Origin: Vicinamibacterales bacterium
Lineage (GTDB): Bacteria; Acidobacteriota; Vicinamibacteria; Vicinamibacterales; SCN-69-37
Assembly (NCBI GenBank): GCA_030827135.1
Contig: JAURFE010000001.1
Location: 1,393,946-1,457,945 of the forward strand
DNA length: 64,000 nt
Direction of reading: 5' to 3'
Shown: in pieces, positions 24,569-32,547 of the stretch
Position numbering within the stretch: position 1 is the stretch's first letter
Layout of the letters: each line of letters opens with the position of its first letter
The notes under the pieces: model-generated
Databases searched by the model: none
Told to the model about the DNA's origin: nothing
What the model saw: the letters and a program-made list of their open reading frames with translations, nothing else
Translations under genes and position numbers: made by a program

Positions 24569-26353
24569 ATGACATCCGCCCAGTTGCCCACCAGCCCATC
24601 CGCCCAGTTGCCCACCAGCCCATCCAGAAGGGGCGCCGACTGGTTGTTTGACTCCACCGCCGCGGAATCGCTCCTCACGCCCGAAGGCCTGAGCGACGAG
24701 CACCGGCTGATGGCCCAGACGGCGCAGGAATTCCTGACAAAGGAAATCCTGCCCGTCCTCGATCAGCTGGAGACGAAGGACTGGGCGCTGGCGCGCGCGC
24801 TCGTGAAGCGGTGTGGTGACCTCGGCCTGCTCGGCACCGACGTCCCGGAAAGCTACGGTGGCATCGACCTCGACAAAGCCGCGGCCATCGTCGTCGGCGA
24901 AGCCATGGGCGGAAGCGCATCGTTTGCCACGACGTTCGGCGCGCAGACGGGTCTCGCGATCATTCCGATCCTCTGCTTCGGGACAGAGGCGCAGAAACAG
25001 AAGTACCTTCCGGGAATCGTGTCCGGCGAACTCGTCGGCGCCTATTGCCTGAGCGAATCGGGGTCGGGCTCGGACGCTCTTGGCGCCCGCGCGCGTGCGA
25101 CCAGACAGCCCGACGGCTCGTGGGTGCTCAACGGCGAAAAGATGTGGATCACGAACGGCGGGTTTGCCGACATCTACATTGTGTTTGCCAAGGTTGACGG
25201 TGAGCAGTTCTCGGCGTTCATCGTGGAAAAGGGCTTCCCCGGTGTCTCCCACGGCAAGGAAGAACACAAGATGGGCCTGCATGGTTCATCAACGACGCCC
25301 GTCCTTCTTCAGGACGCCAGGGTGCCGGCCGGGAACCTGCTGGGCGAAGTCGGCAAGGGCCACAAGATTGCGTTCAACGTGCTGAACTACGGCCGGTTCA
25401 AGCTCGCCGGCATGTGCAGCGGCGGTGCGAAGATGGCCGTTGGCGAGGCCGCCAGATATGCGACGACGCGACGGCAGTTTGGACAGCCGATTGCCGGCTT
25501 CGGCGCCATCCGGCACAAGTTGGGCGACATGCTCGCGCGCGCATATGGGGTCGAGAGCGCGTTGTACCGGACAACGGGGCTGATTGATGCCGCGATTGCC
25601 GCCGGTGGCGGCACGGCGGACGCGGCACTGGCCGCGCTCGAGGAGTTTGCGATCGAGGCGTCCATTCTCAAGGTCGCGAGCAGCGAGATGCTCGACTTCG
25701 TGCTTGACGAAAATATCCAGATTCACGGCGGCAACGGGTTCGTGCGCGACTACCCTGCAGAGCGCCACTACCGTGACGCCCGCGTGAATCGCATCTTCGA
25801 GGGCACCAACGAAATCAATCGCCTGCTGGTGCCCGGCATGCTGATGAAGCGCGCGCTGAAGGGGCACCTGCCCCTGATCAGCGCGGCGAAGAAACTGCAG
25901 GACGAACTGCTCACCGCAGGTGGCGTCGGTGGTGCCGGTGGTGCCGGTGGCGTCGAGCCGCTCAAGAAGACCGGCGTCATGGTGCTGGGACTCGCCATGC
26001 AGACCTACGGCGTGGCCATCGAACAGGAGCAGGAGGTGTTGATGCTGGCGTCCGACATTCTCATGGATGCCTTCGTCGCAGAGAGCGCGCTGCTTCGCGC
26101 CGAACGGAGTGCGGCGCTGGCACTTCCAACGGCGGCACTCCAGCATGACGCGGCCACAATCCTCGTACACGATGCCGGCCTCCGCATCGACGCCGCAGCC
26201 CGTACCGCGATTCAGGCCATGTCCACCGGCGACACCCAGCGCACGATGCTGGCGGCGCTGCGGCGGATTCTGAAAGTCGCGCCCGTCAACACCATCGCAG
26301 CCCGGCGCCGGCTCTCCGACGCCGTGATCGCGAAGAAGGCGTATCTGTTCTGA
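24569..26353 (+). CDS. fadE: Acyl-CoA dehydrogenase (FadE-type)
   Basis: 594-aa flavoenzyme of the longer Bacillus FadE type, with an extra C-terminal helical region beyond the usual ~380 aa. Signatures are YCLSESGSGSDA, KMWITNGGFADIY (FAD/substrate contacts) and ARVNRIFEGTNEINRLL, where Glu in FEGT is the expected catalytic base. A Gly-rich linker (GGVGGAGGAGG) separates the core from the C-terminal part. The N-terminus carries two copies of AQLPTSPS, produced by a 24-bp tandem duplication that is not part of the enzyme fold. It is the last gene of the fad operon and catalyses the first beta-oxidation step. Confidence 0.92.
   Translation: MTSAQLPTSPSAQLPTSPSRRGADWLFDSTAAESLLTPEGLSDEHRLMAQTAQEFLTKEILPVLDQLETKDWALARALVKRCGDLGLLGTDVPESYGGIDLDKAAAIVVGEAMGGSASFATTFGAQTGLAIIPILCFGTEAQKQKYLPGIVSGELVGAYCLSESGSGSDALGARARATRQPDGSWVLNGEKMWITNGGFADIYIVFAKVDGEQFSAFIVEKGFPGVSHGKEEHKMGLHGSSTTPVLLQDARVPAGNLLGEVGKGHKIAFNVLNYGRFKLAGMCSGGAKMAVGEAARYATTRRQFGQPIAGFGAIRHKLGDMLARAYGVESALYRTTGLIDAAIAAGGGTADAALAALEEFAIEASILKVASSEMLDFVLDENIQIHGGNGFVRDYPAERHYRDARVNRIFEGTNEINRLLVPGMLMKRALKGHLPLISAAKKLQDELLTAGGVGGAGGAGGVEPLKKTGVMVLGLAMQTYGVAIEQEQEVLMLASDILMDAFVAESALLRAERSAALALPTAALQHDAATILVHDAGLRIDAAARTAIQAMSTGDTQRTMLAALRRILKVAPVNTIAARRRLSDAVIAKKAYLF
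24574..24621 (+). repeat. 24-bp tandem duplication within the start of fadE
   Basis: Two identical 24-nt units (24574-24597 and 24598-24621) are followed by four bases of a third. They encode repeated Ala-Gln-Leu-Pro-Thr-Ser-Pro-Ser. The words (GTTGCCCA, CCAGCCCA) resemble the CCATTGCC-like repeat DNA at 34823-34898. Confidence 0.85.
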
Positions 26354-26363
26354 GACACACGTC

Positions 26364-26420
26364 GGGCTCGCTGCACGAGAGCGCGCCAAGGATCGGCCCG
26401 CTGCAGTGCAGCGGGCCCTG
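26364..26420. repeat. Two REP-like hairpins
   Basis: Copy one (26364-26386, preceded by GTCG) has arms GGCTCGCT / AGCGCGCC with one mismatch and a 7-nt loop. Copy two (26394-26416) has perfect arms GGCCCGCT / AGCGGGCC and a 7-nt loop, followed by CTGC, which is GCAG on the minus strand. They fill most of the gap between fadE and the DUF1684 gene and may end fad transcription. Confidence 0.7.
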
Positions 26421-26470
26421 CATGCGTCAGCGCACCCTGCGTGTCACCTGGTGCAGGTAGAATCATCACC

Positions 26471-27103
26471 ATGCGTGTGTGTCTTGCGTTGGTGATGATC
26501 ACCGTGCTTTCGGCCTGTACGTCGGGCCCCCAGCCGATGGAGGATACGTCCTACGACCGCGACCTGTTGGCGTCACGGGCGGCCAAGGACGCGATGTTCA
26601 AATCGAGTCCGGACTCGCCGCTGTTGCGCGAGGACCGTGGCGCGTTCACCGGCCTCCTCTACTTCCCGGTGAATGCCCTCTACCGGATGCCATCGCGGCT
26701 CGATGAAGAGCGCTCAAACACGAACATCATCGAGCTCTCGACGTCGGCCACCGAAAAGCGGCGGATGCAACGTGTGGGGTCGCTGCGGTTCACCTTCAAC
26801 GGCCAACCGCTCTCGCTGACAGCCTTTGCGGATGAGGGTACACGCACGATTACGCGCCTGTTTGTGCCCTTCGGCGATCTGACGAGTGGCGAAACCACCT
26901 ATGGCGGTGGTCGCTACCTCGACCTGGATCGGACGTCGACGGGGCTGTACGACCTGGACTTCAACCGTGCGTACCACCCGTACTGCGTCTACAACATCAA
27001 CTACGTGTGCCCGGTCCCTCCCAGGGAGAATCGTCTCGAAATGGCCGTGCTCGCCGGCGAAAAATTGCCCGCCGGCTACGACGCGCGCTCCAAACAGCCA
27101 TGA
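26471..27103 (+). CDS. DUF1684-family lipoprotein
   Basis: 210-aa protein. The start at 26471 gives a lipoprotein signal (MRVCLALVMITVLSAC) with Cys16 in the lipobox LSAC. The body matches DUF1684: a substrate-like loop FPVNALYRM, GSLRFTFNGQPLSLTAF, LTSGETTYGGGRYLDLD and the hallmark DFNRAYHPYC followed by CPVPPRENRL. DUF1684 proteins are of unknown function. It is probably anchored in the periplasm or outer membrane. It overlaps the HAD phosphatase gene by ATGA. Confidence 0.88.
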   Translation: MRVCLALVMITVLSACTSGPQPMEDTSYDRDLLASRAAKDAMFKSSPDSPLLREDRGAFTGLLYFPVNALYRMPSRLDEERSNTNIIELSTSATEKRRMQRVGSLRFTFNGQPLSLTAFADEGTRTITRLFVPFGDLTSGETTYGGGRYLDLDRTSTGLYDLDFNRAYHPYCVYNINYVCPVPPRENRLEMAVLAGEKLPAGYDARSKQP

Positions 27104-27759
27104 CCGGCATCCACGCCGTCATTTTCGATTTTGACGGGGTTCTCGCCGACACCGAACGCCTGCATCTCGTCGCGCTGCGTGACACGCTGGCGACGCGCGG
27201 CTGGACGCTTTCGGACGAGGACTACTTCACGCACTATCTGGGCTACGACGACCGCGGATGCGTCACCGAATTTGCACGCCGTCAGGGCCTCAGCCTCGAC
27301 GATGGCCTCGTGCACGCGTTGTTGCGCGACAAGGCCCGGCGGTACGCCGACTTGTTCAATCGCGGTGAGGTGCTCTACCCGACCGCGCGTCCCTGCATCG
27401 AACGCCTGGTGGCCGAGTTCCCGCTGGCGATTGCGTCGGGGTCGCTCCGCGGCGAGATCGAACGCATCCTCGACGCCAACGGCCTCCGCCACTGCTTCCC
27501 GCACATCGTCGGCGCGGACGACGTCGTGGATGGCAAACCGGCGCCCGAGAGTTATCTAAAGGCGGCGAGCGCGCTCGGCATCAACCCGGCGCAGGCGGTC
27601 GCGATTGAAGACTCGCCGTGGGGACTGCAGTCGGCGCGCGACGCCGGCTTGCGCACGATCGGCATCACCACCAGCTACCAGGCGCCGATGTTGATCGGCG
27701 CCCACCACGTTGTCACGTCGCTCGACGAGATCACGCCGCAGTTTCTTCGGCAGGCCTGA
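27100..27759 (+). CDS. HAD-family phosphatase (beta-phosphoglucomutase-like)
   Basis: 219-aa protein. The start at 27100 forms an ATGA overlap with the lipoprotein gene; an upstream in-frame start would lie inside it. HAD motif I is VIFDFDGVLADTE, motif II is IASGS, the Lys is in DGKPAPESY and motif III is AIEDSPWGLQSA. A helical cap follows motif I, as in subfamily IA. It probably hydrolyses or transfers phosphate on a small sugar phosphate in the cytoplasm; the substrate is unknown. Its last codons and TGA lie inside a REP-like hairpin. Confidence 0.9.
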   Translation: MTGIHAVIFDFDGVLADTERLHLVALRDTLATRGWTLSDEDYFTHYLGYDDRGCVTEFARRQGLSLDDGLVHALLRDKARRYADLFNRGEVLYPTARPCIERLVAEFPLAIASGSLRGEIERILDANGLRHCFPHIVGADDVVDGKPAPESYLKAASALGINPAQAVAIEDSPWGLQSARDAGLRTIGITTSYQAPMLIGAHHVVTSLDEITPQFLRQA

Positions 27760-27772
27760 AGGCCTGCCCTAC
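27749..27772 (-). repeat. REP-like hairpin shared by two gene ends
   Basis: Perfect 9-bp arms GGCAGGCCT / AGGCCTGCC (27749-27757 / 27760-27768), a 2-nt loop and CTAC (27769-27772), which is GTAG at the foot on the minus strand. The arm and loop supply the last codons and TGA of the plus-strand HAD gene. The foot supplies the TAG of the minus-strand ORF. Confidence 0.8.
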
Positions 27773-27954
27773 GAGAATCCCAGACGCCTGAGCCAGCGCG
27801 AGCCCTGGCCTGCGTCAGGGGCGACGGACATGCTCTCGTGAATGAGATCGATCGCGGCCGATTCGGAGTCACGCTGCACACGATCTTCGACGCGGCGATA
27901 CGCGCTGGAGAGGTCCGCAAGTGTGCCGTCGAGGTCACAGGCCACGCGCAGCAT
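27769..27954 (-). pseudogene. Truncated HAD-like ORF (N-terminal fragment)
   Basis: 61-codon ORF starting 3 bp after the stop of the upstream lipoprotein gene. It opens with an intact HAD motif I (MLRVACDLDGTLADL) but is far too short for a HAD fold and has no motifs II-III. Its TAG stop is the GTAG foot of the REP-like hairpin at 27749-27772. I infer that it is the 5' remnant of a longer HAD gene whose 3' part was lost or replaced. A genuine small protein cannot be excluded. Confidence 0.5.
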
Positions 27955-27957
27955 GTG

Positions 27958-28695
27958 TCAGCGGCCCCCGGGCACGACGCGGCGGGTGTAGGTGCCGGTG
28001 GCATCCGGCTCGCTCTCGATCAGGGTCAACACACCGTTGGTGTAGGTGAATCGCCGGTCCGGCTTGCCGTCATTGCCGTCGTCGAACTCCACCGTGCGCA
28101 TCACCCCGTTCTCCCAGGTTTCCCACTGGTCGAGCACGTCATCGCCGTCCTTGTCCTCTTCGACCCGAACCAATTTTTCAGACTCGTAAAATTCGCGGCG
28201 GGTGATGATCGACGCCCCGGCGTTGTCCACGTCGAGAAAATCGATGCGGTGGGTCCGGCCGTCCGCCAACGGATAGAGCCAGGTGTCGGGGATGGCACTC
28301 GTAGGGCCGCCTGGGGTTGAGGCGGCCGGATTCGTAGGGCCGCCTGGGGTTGAGGCGGCCGGGACAGGTCTGGCGCGAACCCAGCCGGCGCGCGCGAGCA
28401 ACCCCTTCTCGTCGTATTCCTCCCAACGGTCGATGACTCCGTCTTCGTTGGTATCAAGCTCCGACGACACGGGGCGAGCACCCGCCATCTTGGTCCAGGT
28501 GTCGATCCGGCCGTTCTGGTCACGGTCGTAGGTGATCTGGATGAGTCGGCCGGTTTCCTTGTCGTAGGTAGCCAGCGATGTGCCCGACCCTTGTGGCTGT
28601 CCACAGGCTGCCGCGCCAAGGGCAAACCACGGGGCCAACAGGGCAACGGCGACCGCTCTGGAGTCGTAAGTCCAGTAGCGCCGAGCAGGGAACAT
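27958..28695 (-). CDS. Exported Asp-rich repeat protein (EF-hand-like), putative lipoprotein
   Basis: 245-aa protein with a hydrophobic N-terminal segment ending ALGAAAC, a weak lipobox. Several short repeats of the D-x-D-x-N-G/D-x-x-D-x-W kind are visible: YDRDQNGRIDTW, LDTNEDGVIDRW, DKDGDDVLDQW and DDGNDGKPDRRF. These resemble calcium-binding EF-hand or dockerin-like loops, so Ca2+ binding is plausible. Residues around 110-130 are the duplicated STPGGPT motif encoded by two in-frame REP-like elements. Function unknown. It is divergent from the PQQ-like propeller gene at 28779. Confidence 0.75.
   Translation of the reverse strand: MFPARRYWTYDSRAVAVALLAPWFALGAAACGQPQGSGTSLATYDKETGRLIQITYDRDQNGRIDTWTKMAGARPVSSELDTNEDGVIDRWEEYDEKGLLARAGWVRARPVPAASTPGGPTNPAASTPGGPTSAIPDTWLYPLADGRTHRIDFLDVDNAGASIITRREFYESEKLVRVEEDKDGDDVLDQWETWENGVMRTVEFDDGNDGKPDRRFTYTNGVLTLIESEPDATGTYTRRVVPGGR
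28301..28360 (+). repeat. Two tandem REP-like hairpins inside a coding sequence
   Basis: Two copies (28301-28327 and 28334-28360, 33 bp apart). Each has GTAG, arms GGCCGCCT / AGGCGGCC and the 7-nt loop GGGGTTG. The 33-bp period keeps the reading frame of the minus-strand gene and adds Ala-Ser-Thr-Pro-Gly-Gly-Pro-Thr twice. Confidence 0.85.
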
Positions 28696-28733
28696 GGGGG
28701 CATTCTATCCGCATGGCTCTCGCCCCAGGGGAA

Positions 28734-28760
28734 TTGACCCACAGGGCATGGCGTTATAAC
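28734..28760 (+). promoter_or_regulatory. Possible promoter of the PQQ-like propeller operon
   Basis: TTGACC (28734-28739) and TATAAC (28755-28760) are separated by 15 bp, a little short. A start near 28767 would give a leader of about 12 nt before the ATG at 28779, where no Shine-Dalgarno is evident. Confidence 0.4.
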
Positions 28761-28778
28761 GTCGCGGGTATCCCTCTC

Positions 28779-30962
28779 ATGCACAGACATTTACTAGCGA
28801 TCCTCGGTGTTGTGGTGGTGGTCCCGGTGTTGGCCGCCCAGCAGTGGCCTGAGTCACGCGGCCCCTTGCGCGACGGCACATCCAGCGAGCGGAATCTTCC
28901 CGCGAGCTGGTCCCCTTCGGGCGAGAACCTGGCCTGGACTCTGCCCTTCGGCGGCCGGTCCGCCCCCGTGGTGCACGGCAACCGCCTGTACCTGCAGACC
29001 ACGACGTCCGGCGATGTCTCAACGACGCAGGAACGTCTGGTGGCGGTGGATGTCACCACGGGCCGTGTGGTGTGGGAACGCAAGGTCAGCCAGTACTTGA
29101 GCGACGTGCCGCAGCATCGCGCGGCCTGGGCATCGCCGGCGGTTGATCCCCAGACCGGCAACATCTTCATGTTCACCATCTCGGCGGAACTCCTCGCGTA
29201 CAGCCCCGACGGAAAACTGCTCTGGAGCCGATCGCTGCCCGAAGAGTACGGCGCGATTACAACACACGGCGGCCGCACGACCTCACCCATCATCGAGGGT
29301 GACAAGGTCATCCTCAACACGCTGCTCCAGGGCTGGGGCGATCTCGGACGTCCAGGCAACCGCTACTTCGCGTTTGACAAGACGACGGGCCAGACGATCT
29401 GGGTGAGCAGCCCGCAGGTGCGTCACTACGACACGAACTACTCGAGCCCGATTCTCACGACGATCGACGGCATGCGCCAGATGATTGTGGGTGGCACCGA
29501 CGGCGCGTTCTACGGCCTCAAGGTCAACACGGGCGAACGCGTCTGGCGGCTGGAAGTCAGCAAACGCGCGATTCTCAACAGTGCACTGGTGCGTGGCACG
29601 ACGATGTTCATCACACACGGTGAAGAGAACATGGACACCACCGACATGGGCATGGTGGCAGCCATCGACCTCGCCGGCAGGACGGGCGAGATTCCGCTGA
29701 CGGCATTGAGTTGGAAGGTGCACAAATTCATGCCCACGTTCGCCTCTCCCGTGCTCAACGGTAATCAGCTCATCTCGCTCGACAACGGCGCCATCGTCGC
29801 CGCCTTCGACACGACGAACGGATCGAAGGTGTGGGAACGGTCGCTGGGCACCCTGCAGAAGGGATCGCCGGTCCTCGCCGACGGCAAACTCTACGTCGGC
29901 ACGGAGAACGGCAAGGTCTACATCCTGCGTCCGACCGCCACGGGTGTGGATGTGCTCGACGAGGACGTGCTGGGCAACCCGAATGATCCGGAAGTGATCT
30001 TTGCGTCGCCCGTGGTCGCCGGCGGCCGGGTCTATGTCGCCTCGATGGATCGCCTCTACGCCATCGGGCCGAAGGCCGCTGCGGCAGCGGCCCGGCCCGC
30101 AGCACCCGCCGCCGCGGCGCCGGCCTCCACTGAGGCGCCGGCAGTTGTGCAGGTGTTCCCGTACGAAGCCCTGCTCGATGGTGGTCAGTCGCAGGCGTTC
30201 TCGCTCAGGCTGTTTGATGCGAAGGGCAACTTCATCCGCACGGCGAAGGCCTCAGAAGCGCAGTGGGCGGTTGAACAGTTGGATGGCACGGTCAGCGCCG
30301 ACGGCCGGTATGCGGCACCGGCCACCGGCACGGCGGGGCTGGTGAAGGCCACCATCGGCGGCATCACCGGTCAGGCGCGTGTGCGCGTCGTGCCGGCCTT
30401 GCCCTGGTCGGTCGACTTTGAGGGGATGAAGGCGACACCGTCGTGGTGGATGTCGAACCTGAAGGGCTCGCCGCGCGAACTCGACGGCACCACCGCGCTT
30501 GTGCGGCCGCGTGACGACACCGTGGGCCGCCGCACGAAGTTCCTGATGGGCAAGCCGGAGTGGTCGGACTACACCGTCGAAGTGGATGTGCGCGGCGCGG
30601 AATCGCGACGCCAGCGCGGCGACGTGGGTATCGTCAATCAGCGCTACGTGCTGATGCTGTTCGGCAACAATCAGAAAATTGAATTGCAGCCGTGGCAGGC
30701 CGCCAATGAGATGACGGCCAGCGTGGACAAGTTCGACTGGCCGGTGAACACCTGGTACCGCATGAAGCTGCGTGTGCAGAACCGCCCCGACGGCACCACG
30801 CTGGTGCAGGGCAAGGTGTGGCCGACCGGTCAGCCGGAACCGGCCGCGTGGACCATCGAAAAGGTGGACCGCATTCCGCACCGCGCCGGCGCACCGGGCC
30901 TGTACGGCGACGGCATCTCGGACGTGTTCTTCGATAATTTCAAGGTCTATCGGAATCAGTAG
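28779..30962 (+). CDS. Exported PQQ-like beta-propeller protein with C-terminal jelly-roll-like domain
   Basis: 727-aa protein. The start at 28779 is chosen because the signal peptide (MHRHLLAILGVVVVVPVLAA) begins there; in-frame ATGs up to 67 residues upstream give no leader. Residues 25-430 contain repeated blades of the PQQ type (LVAVDVTTGRVVWERKV, FAFDKTTGQTIWVSSP, VAAFDTTNGSKVWERSL). An Ala/Pro linker follows, then an Ig-like part (residues 470-545) and a C-terminal LamG/DUF1080-like sandwich (WSDYTVEVDVRG ... DVFFDNFKVYRN). It has no heme motif. Substrate and true PQQ use are unknown. It is first of three propeller genes. Confidence 0.82.
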   Translation: MHRHLLAILGVVVVVPVLAAQQWPESRGPLRDGTSSERNLPASWSPSGENLAWTLPFGGRSAPVVHGNRLYLQTTTSGDVSTTQERLVAVDVTTGRVVWERKVSQYLSDVPQHRAAWASPAVDPQTGNIFMFTISAELLAYSPDGKLLWSRSLPEEYGAITTHGGRTTSPIIEGDKVILNTLLQGWGDLGRPGNRYFAFDKTTGQTIWVSSPQVRHYDTNYSSPILTTIDGMRQMIVGGTDGAFYGLKVNTGERVWRLEVSKRAILNSALVRGTTMFITHGEENMDTTDMGMVAAIDLAGRTGEIPLTALSWKVHKFMPTFASPVLNGNQLISLDNGAIVAAFDTTNGSKVWERSLGTLQKGSPVLADGKLYVGTENGKVYILRPTATGVDVLDEDVLGNPNDPEVIFASPVVAGGRVYVASMDRLYAIGPKAAAAAARPAAPAAAAPASTEAPAVVQVFPYEALLDGGQSQAFSLRLFDAKGNFIRTAKASEAQWAVEQLDGTVSADGRYAAPATGTAGLVKATIGGITGQARVRVVPALPWSVDFEGMKATPSWWMSNLKGSPRELDGTTALVRPRDDTVGRRTKFLMGKPEWSDYTVEVDVRGAESRRQRGDVGIVNQRYVLMLFGNNQKIELQPWQAANEMTASVDKFDWPVNTWYRMKLRVQNRPDGTTLVQGKVWPTGQPEPAAWTIEKVDRIPHRAGAPGLYGDGISDVFFDNFKVYRNQ

Positions 30963-30971
30963 GACTCCCTC

Positions 30972-32426
30972 ATGAAGACATTTGCGCGCTTCGTTTCCCC
31001 CGCTGCGGTCGCGACCGCGTGTGTCCTCGCCTTCACCGCCTCATCGTCGGGCGCCGGCAAGGGCGTGACCGACTGGCCGATGTGGGGCGGGTCCCCCGAT
31101 CGCAACATGGTGTCGGATGCCACGGGCATGCCCACCACGTGGGACGTCAAGACCGGCGAAAACATCAAGTGGGTCGCCGCGCTGGGTTCGCAGAGTTACG
31201 GCAATCCTGTGGTGTCGGGCGGCGTGGTGCTGGTCGGCACCAACAACGAGGCCGTGCGCGACCCGAAACAGCCGGGTGACCGCGGCGTCCTGAAGGCCTT
31301 CCGTGAATCCACCGGCGAATTCATGTGGCAGGCCACCTACGAAAAGCTCACGTCCGGCCGCGCGAACGACTGGCCCTTCCAGGGCATCGCGTCGTCGCCG
31401 CTGGTGCTTGGTGAGACGGCGTTCTTCGTGTCGAACCGGGGCATCGTGCACGCCGTGGACGTCCAGGGATTCCACGACGGCGAAAACGATGGCGCGAAGA
31501 AGGACGAAACACGCAACGGCATCAACGACCCGGACATCCTCTGGGAATTCGACATGATGGAAGAGGTCGGCGCGTTCCCGCACAACCTCGCGAATTCGTC
31601 GCCGGTGTTTTTCGACAACCTGATCTACGTGTCCACCGGCAACGGCCAGGATGAGAGCCACGTCAACATTCCATCGCCGAAGGCCCCCGCCATCATCGCG
31701 CTCGACCGCGTGACGGGCGAACTCGTGTGGGAGGACGCGTCCCCAGGTGACAAGGTCCTGCACGGCCAGTGGTCCACACCAACAGTCGCCACGATCGGCG
31801 GCGTGGTGCAGGTGATTCATGGACAGGGTGACGGCTGGGTGCGCGGGTACGAAGCGAAAACCGGCAAAAAACTCTGGGAGTTCGACACCAACCCCAAGGA
31901 CGCCGTCTGGCCGAAGACGCGCAACGAGATCATCGCCACGCCGGTGGCCGTGGGCGACGTCGTCTACATCGCGAATGGTCAGGATCCGGAACACGGCGAA
32001 GGCGTCGGCCACCTCTATGCGATTGACGCCACCAAACGCGGCGACATCACGACAACCGGCCGCCTCTGGCACTACAACAAGATCCGCCGGACGATTTCGA
32101 CGGCCGCCGTCAAGGACGGCATCATTTATTACCCCGACTTCTCGGGGTTCTTCCACGCCCTCGACGCCAAGACAGGCGAAGTGCTCTGGGTGCACGACAT
32201 GTTCGCCGCGATGTGGAGCTCGGCGTTTGTCGTGGACGGCAAGGTCTATCTGGGCGACGAAGACGGCGACATCACCATCTTCCAGCACGGCCGCGAGAAG
32301 AAAGTGCTCAACGAAGTGAACATGGGCAGCTCGGTCTACTCGACCGCCATCACCGCCAATGGCGCGATCTACTTCATGACGCGCAACAACCTCTACGCCA
32401 TTCAGCAAGGCGCGAAACTGAAGTAG
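30972..32426 (+). CDS. Exported PQQ-like beta-propeller protein
   Basis: 484-aa protein with a signal peptide (MKTFARFVSPAAVATACVLA). It opens with the quinoprotein-like segment DWPMWGGSPDRNMVSD, then propeller blades: IALDRVTGELVWEDAS, RGYEAKTGKKLWEFDTN, FFHALDAKTGEVLWVHDM and YLGDEDGDITIFQHG. The AxDxxTGxxxW signature of PQQ-dependent dehydrogenase/BamB propellers recurs. No cytochrome motif or disulfide Cys pair marks it as an alcohol dehydrogenase. It starts 9 bp after the preceding propeller gene, so it is probably cotranscribed. Confidence 0.83.
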   Translation: MKTFARFVSPAAVATACVLAFTASSSGAGKGVTDWPMWGGSPDRNMVSDATGMPTTWDVKTGENIKWVAALGSQSYGNPVVSGGVVLVGTNNEAVRDPKQPGDRGVLKAFRESTGEFMWQATYEKLTSGRANDWPFQGIASSPLVLGETAFFVSNRGIVHAVDVQGFHDGENDGAKKDETRNGINDPDILWEFDMMEEVGAFPHNLANSSPVFFDNLIYVSTGNGQDESHVNIPSPKAPAIIALDRVTGELVWEDASPGDKVLHGQWSTPTVATIGGVVQVIHGQGDGWVRGYEAKTGKKLWEFDTNPKDAVWPKTRNEIIATPVAVGDVVYIANGQDPEHGEGVGHLYAIDATKRGDITTTGRLWHYNKIRRTISTAAVKDGIIYYPDFSGFFHALDAKTGEVLWVHDMFAAMWSSAFVVDGKVYLGDEDGDITIFQHGREKKVLNEVNMGSSVYSTAITANGAIYFMTRNNLYAIQQGAKLK

Positions 32427-32437
32427 AGCCGCGTTGT

Positions 32438-32547
32438 TGAGGATTGAGGAATGAGGATTGGGATTTCGGCAATTGCCGGGCTGGTGGCGATGGCTGCCAG
32501 CCTGCCTCTGCTTGCCGCAATCCCTCAATCCTCAATCCTCAATTCTG
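32438..32547. repeat. Inverted pair of TTGAGGA / TCCTCAA word repeats over a gene start
   Basis: Left block 32438-32465 consists of TTGAGGA-like heptads; right block 32519-32547 is their near reverse complement. The left block contains the GAGGA and ATG of the gene at 32451; the right block lies in its signal-peptide region. The mRNA could fold over the ribosome-binding site. Confidence 0.6.

Noticed and set aside
27007-27099. Longer N-terminus for the HAD phosphatase
   Set aside because: The extra 31 codons overlap the DUF1684 coding region and are Arg-rich; the ATGA-coupled start at 27100 begins the HAD fold directly.
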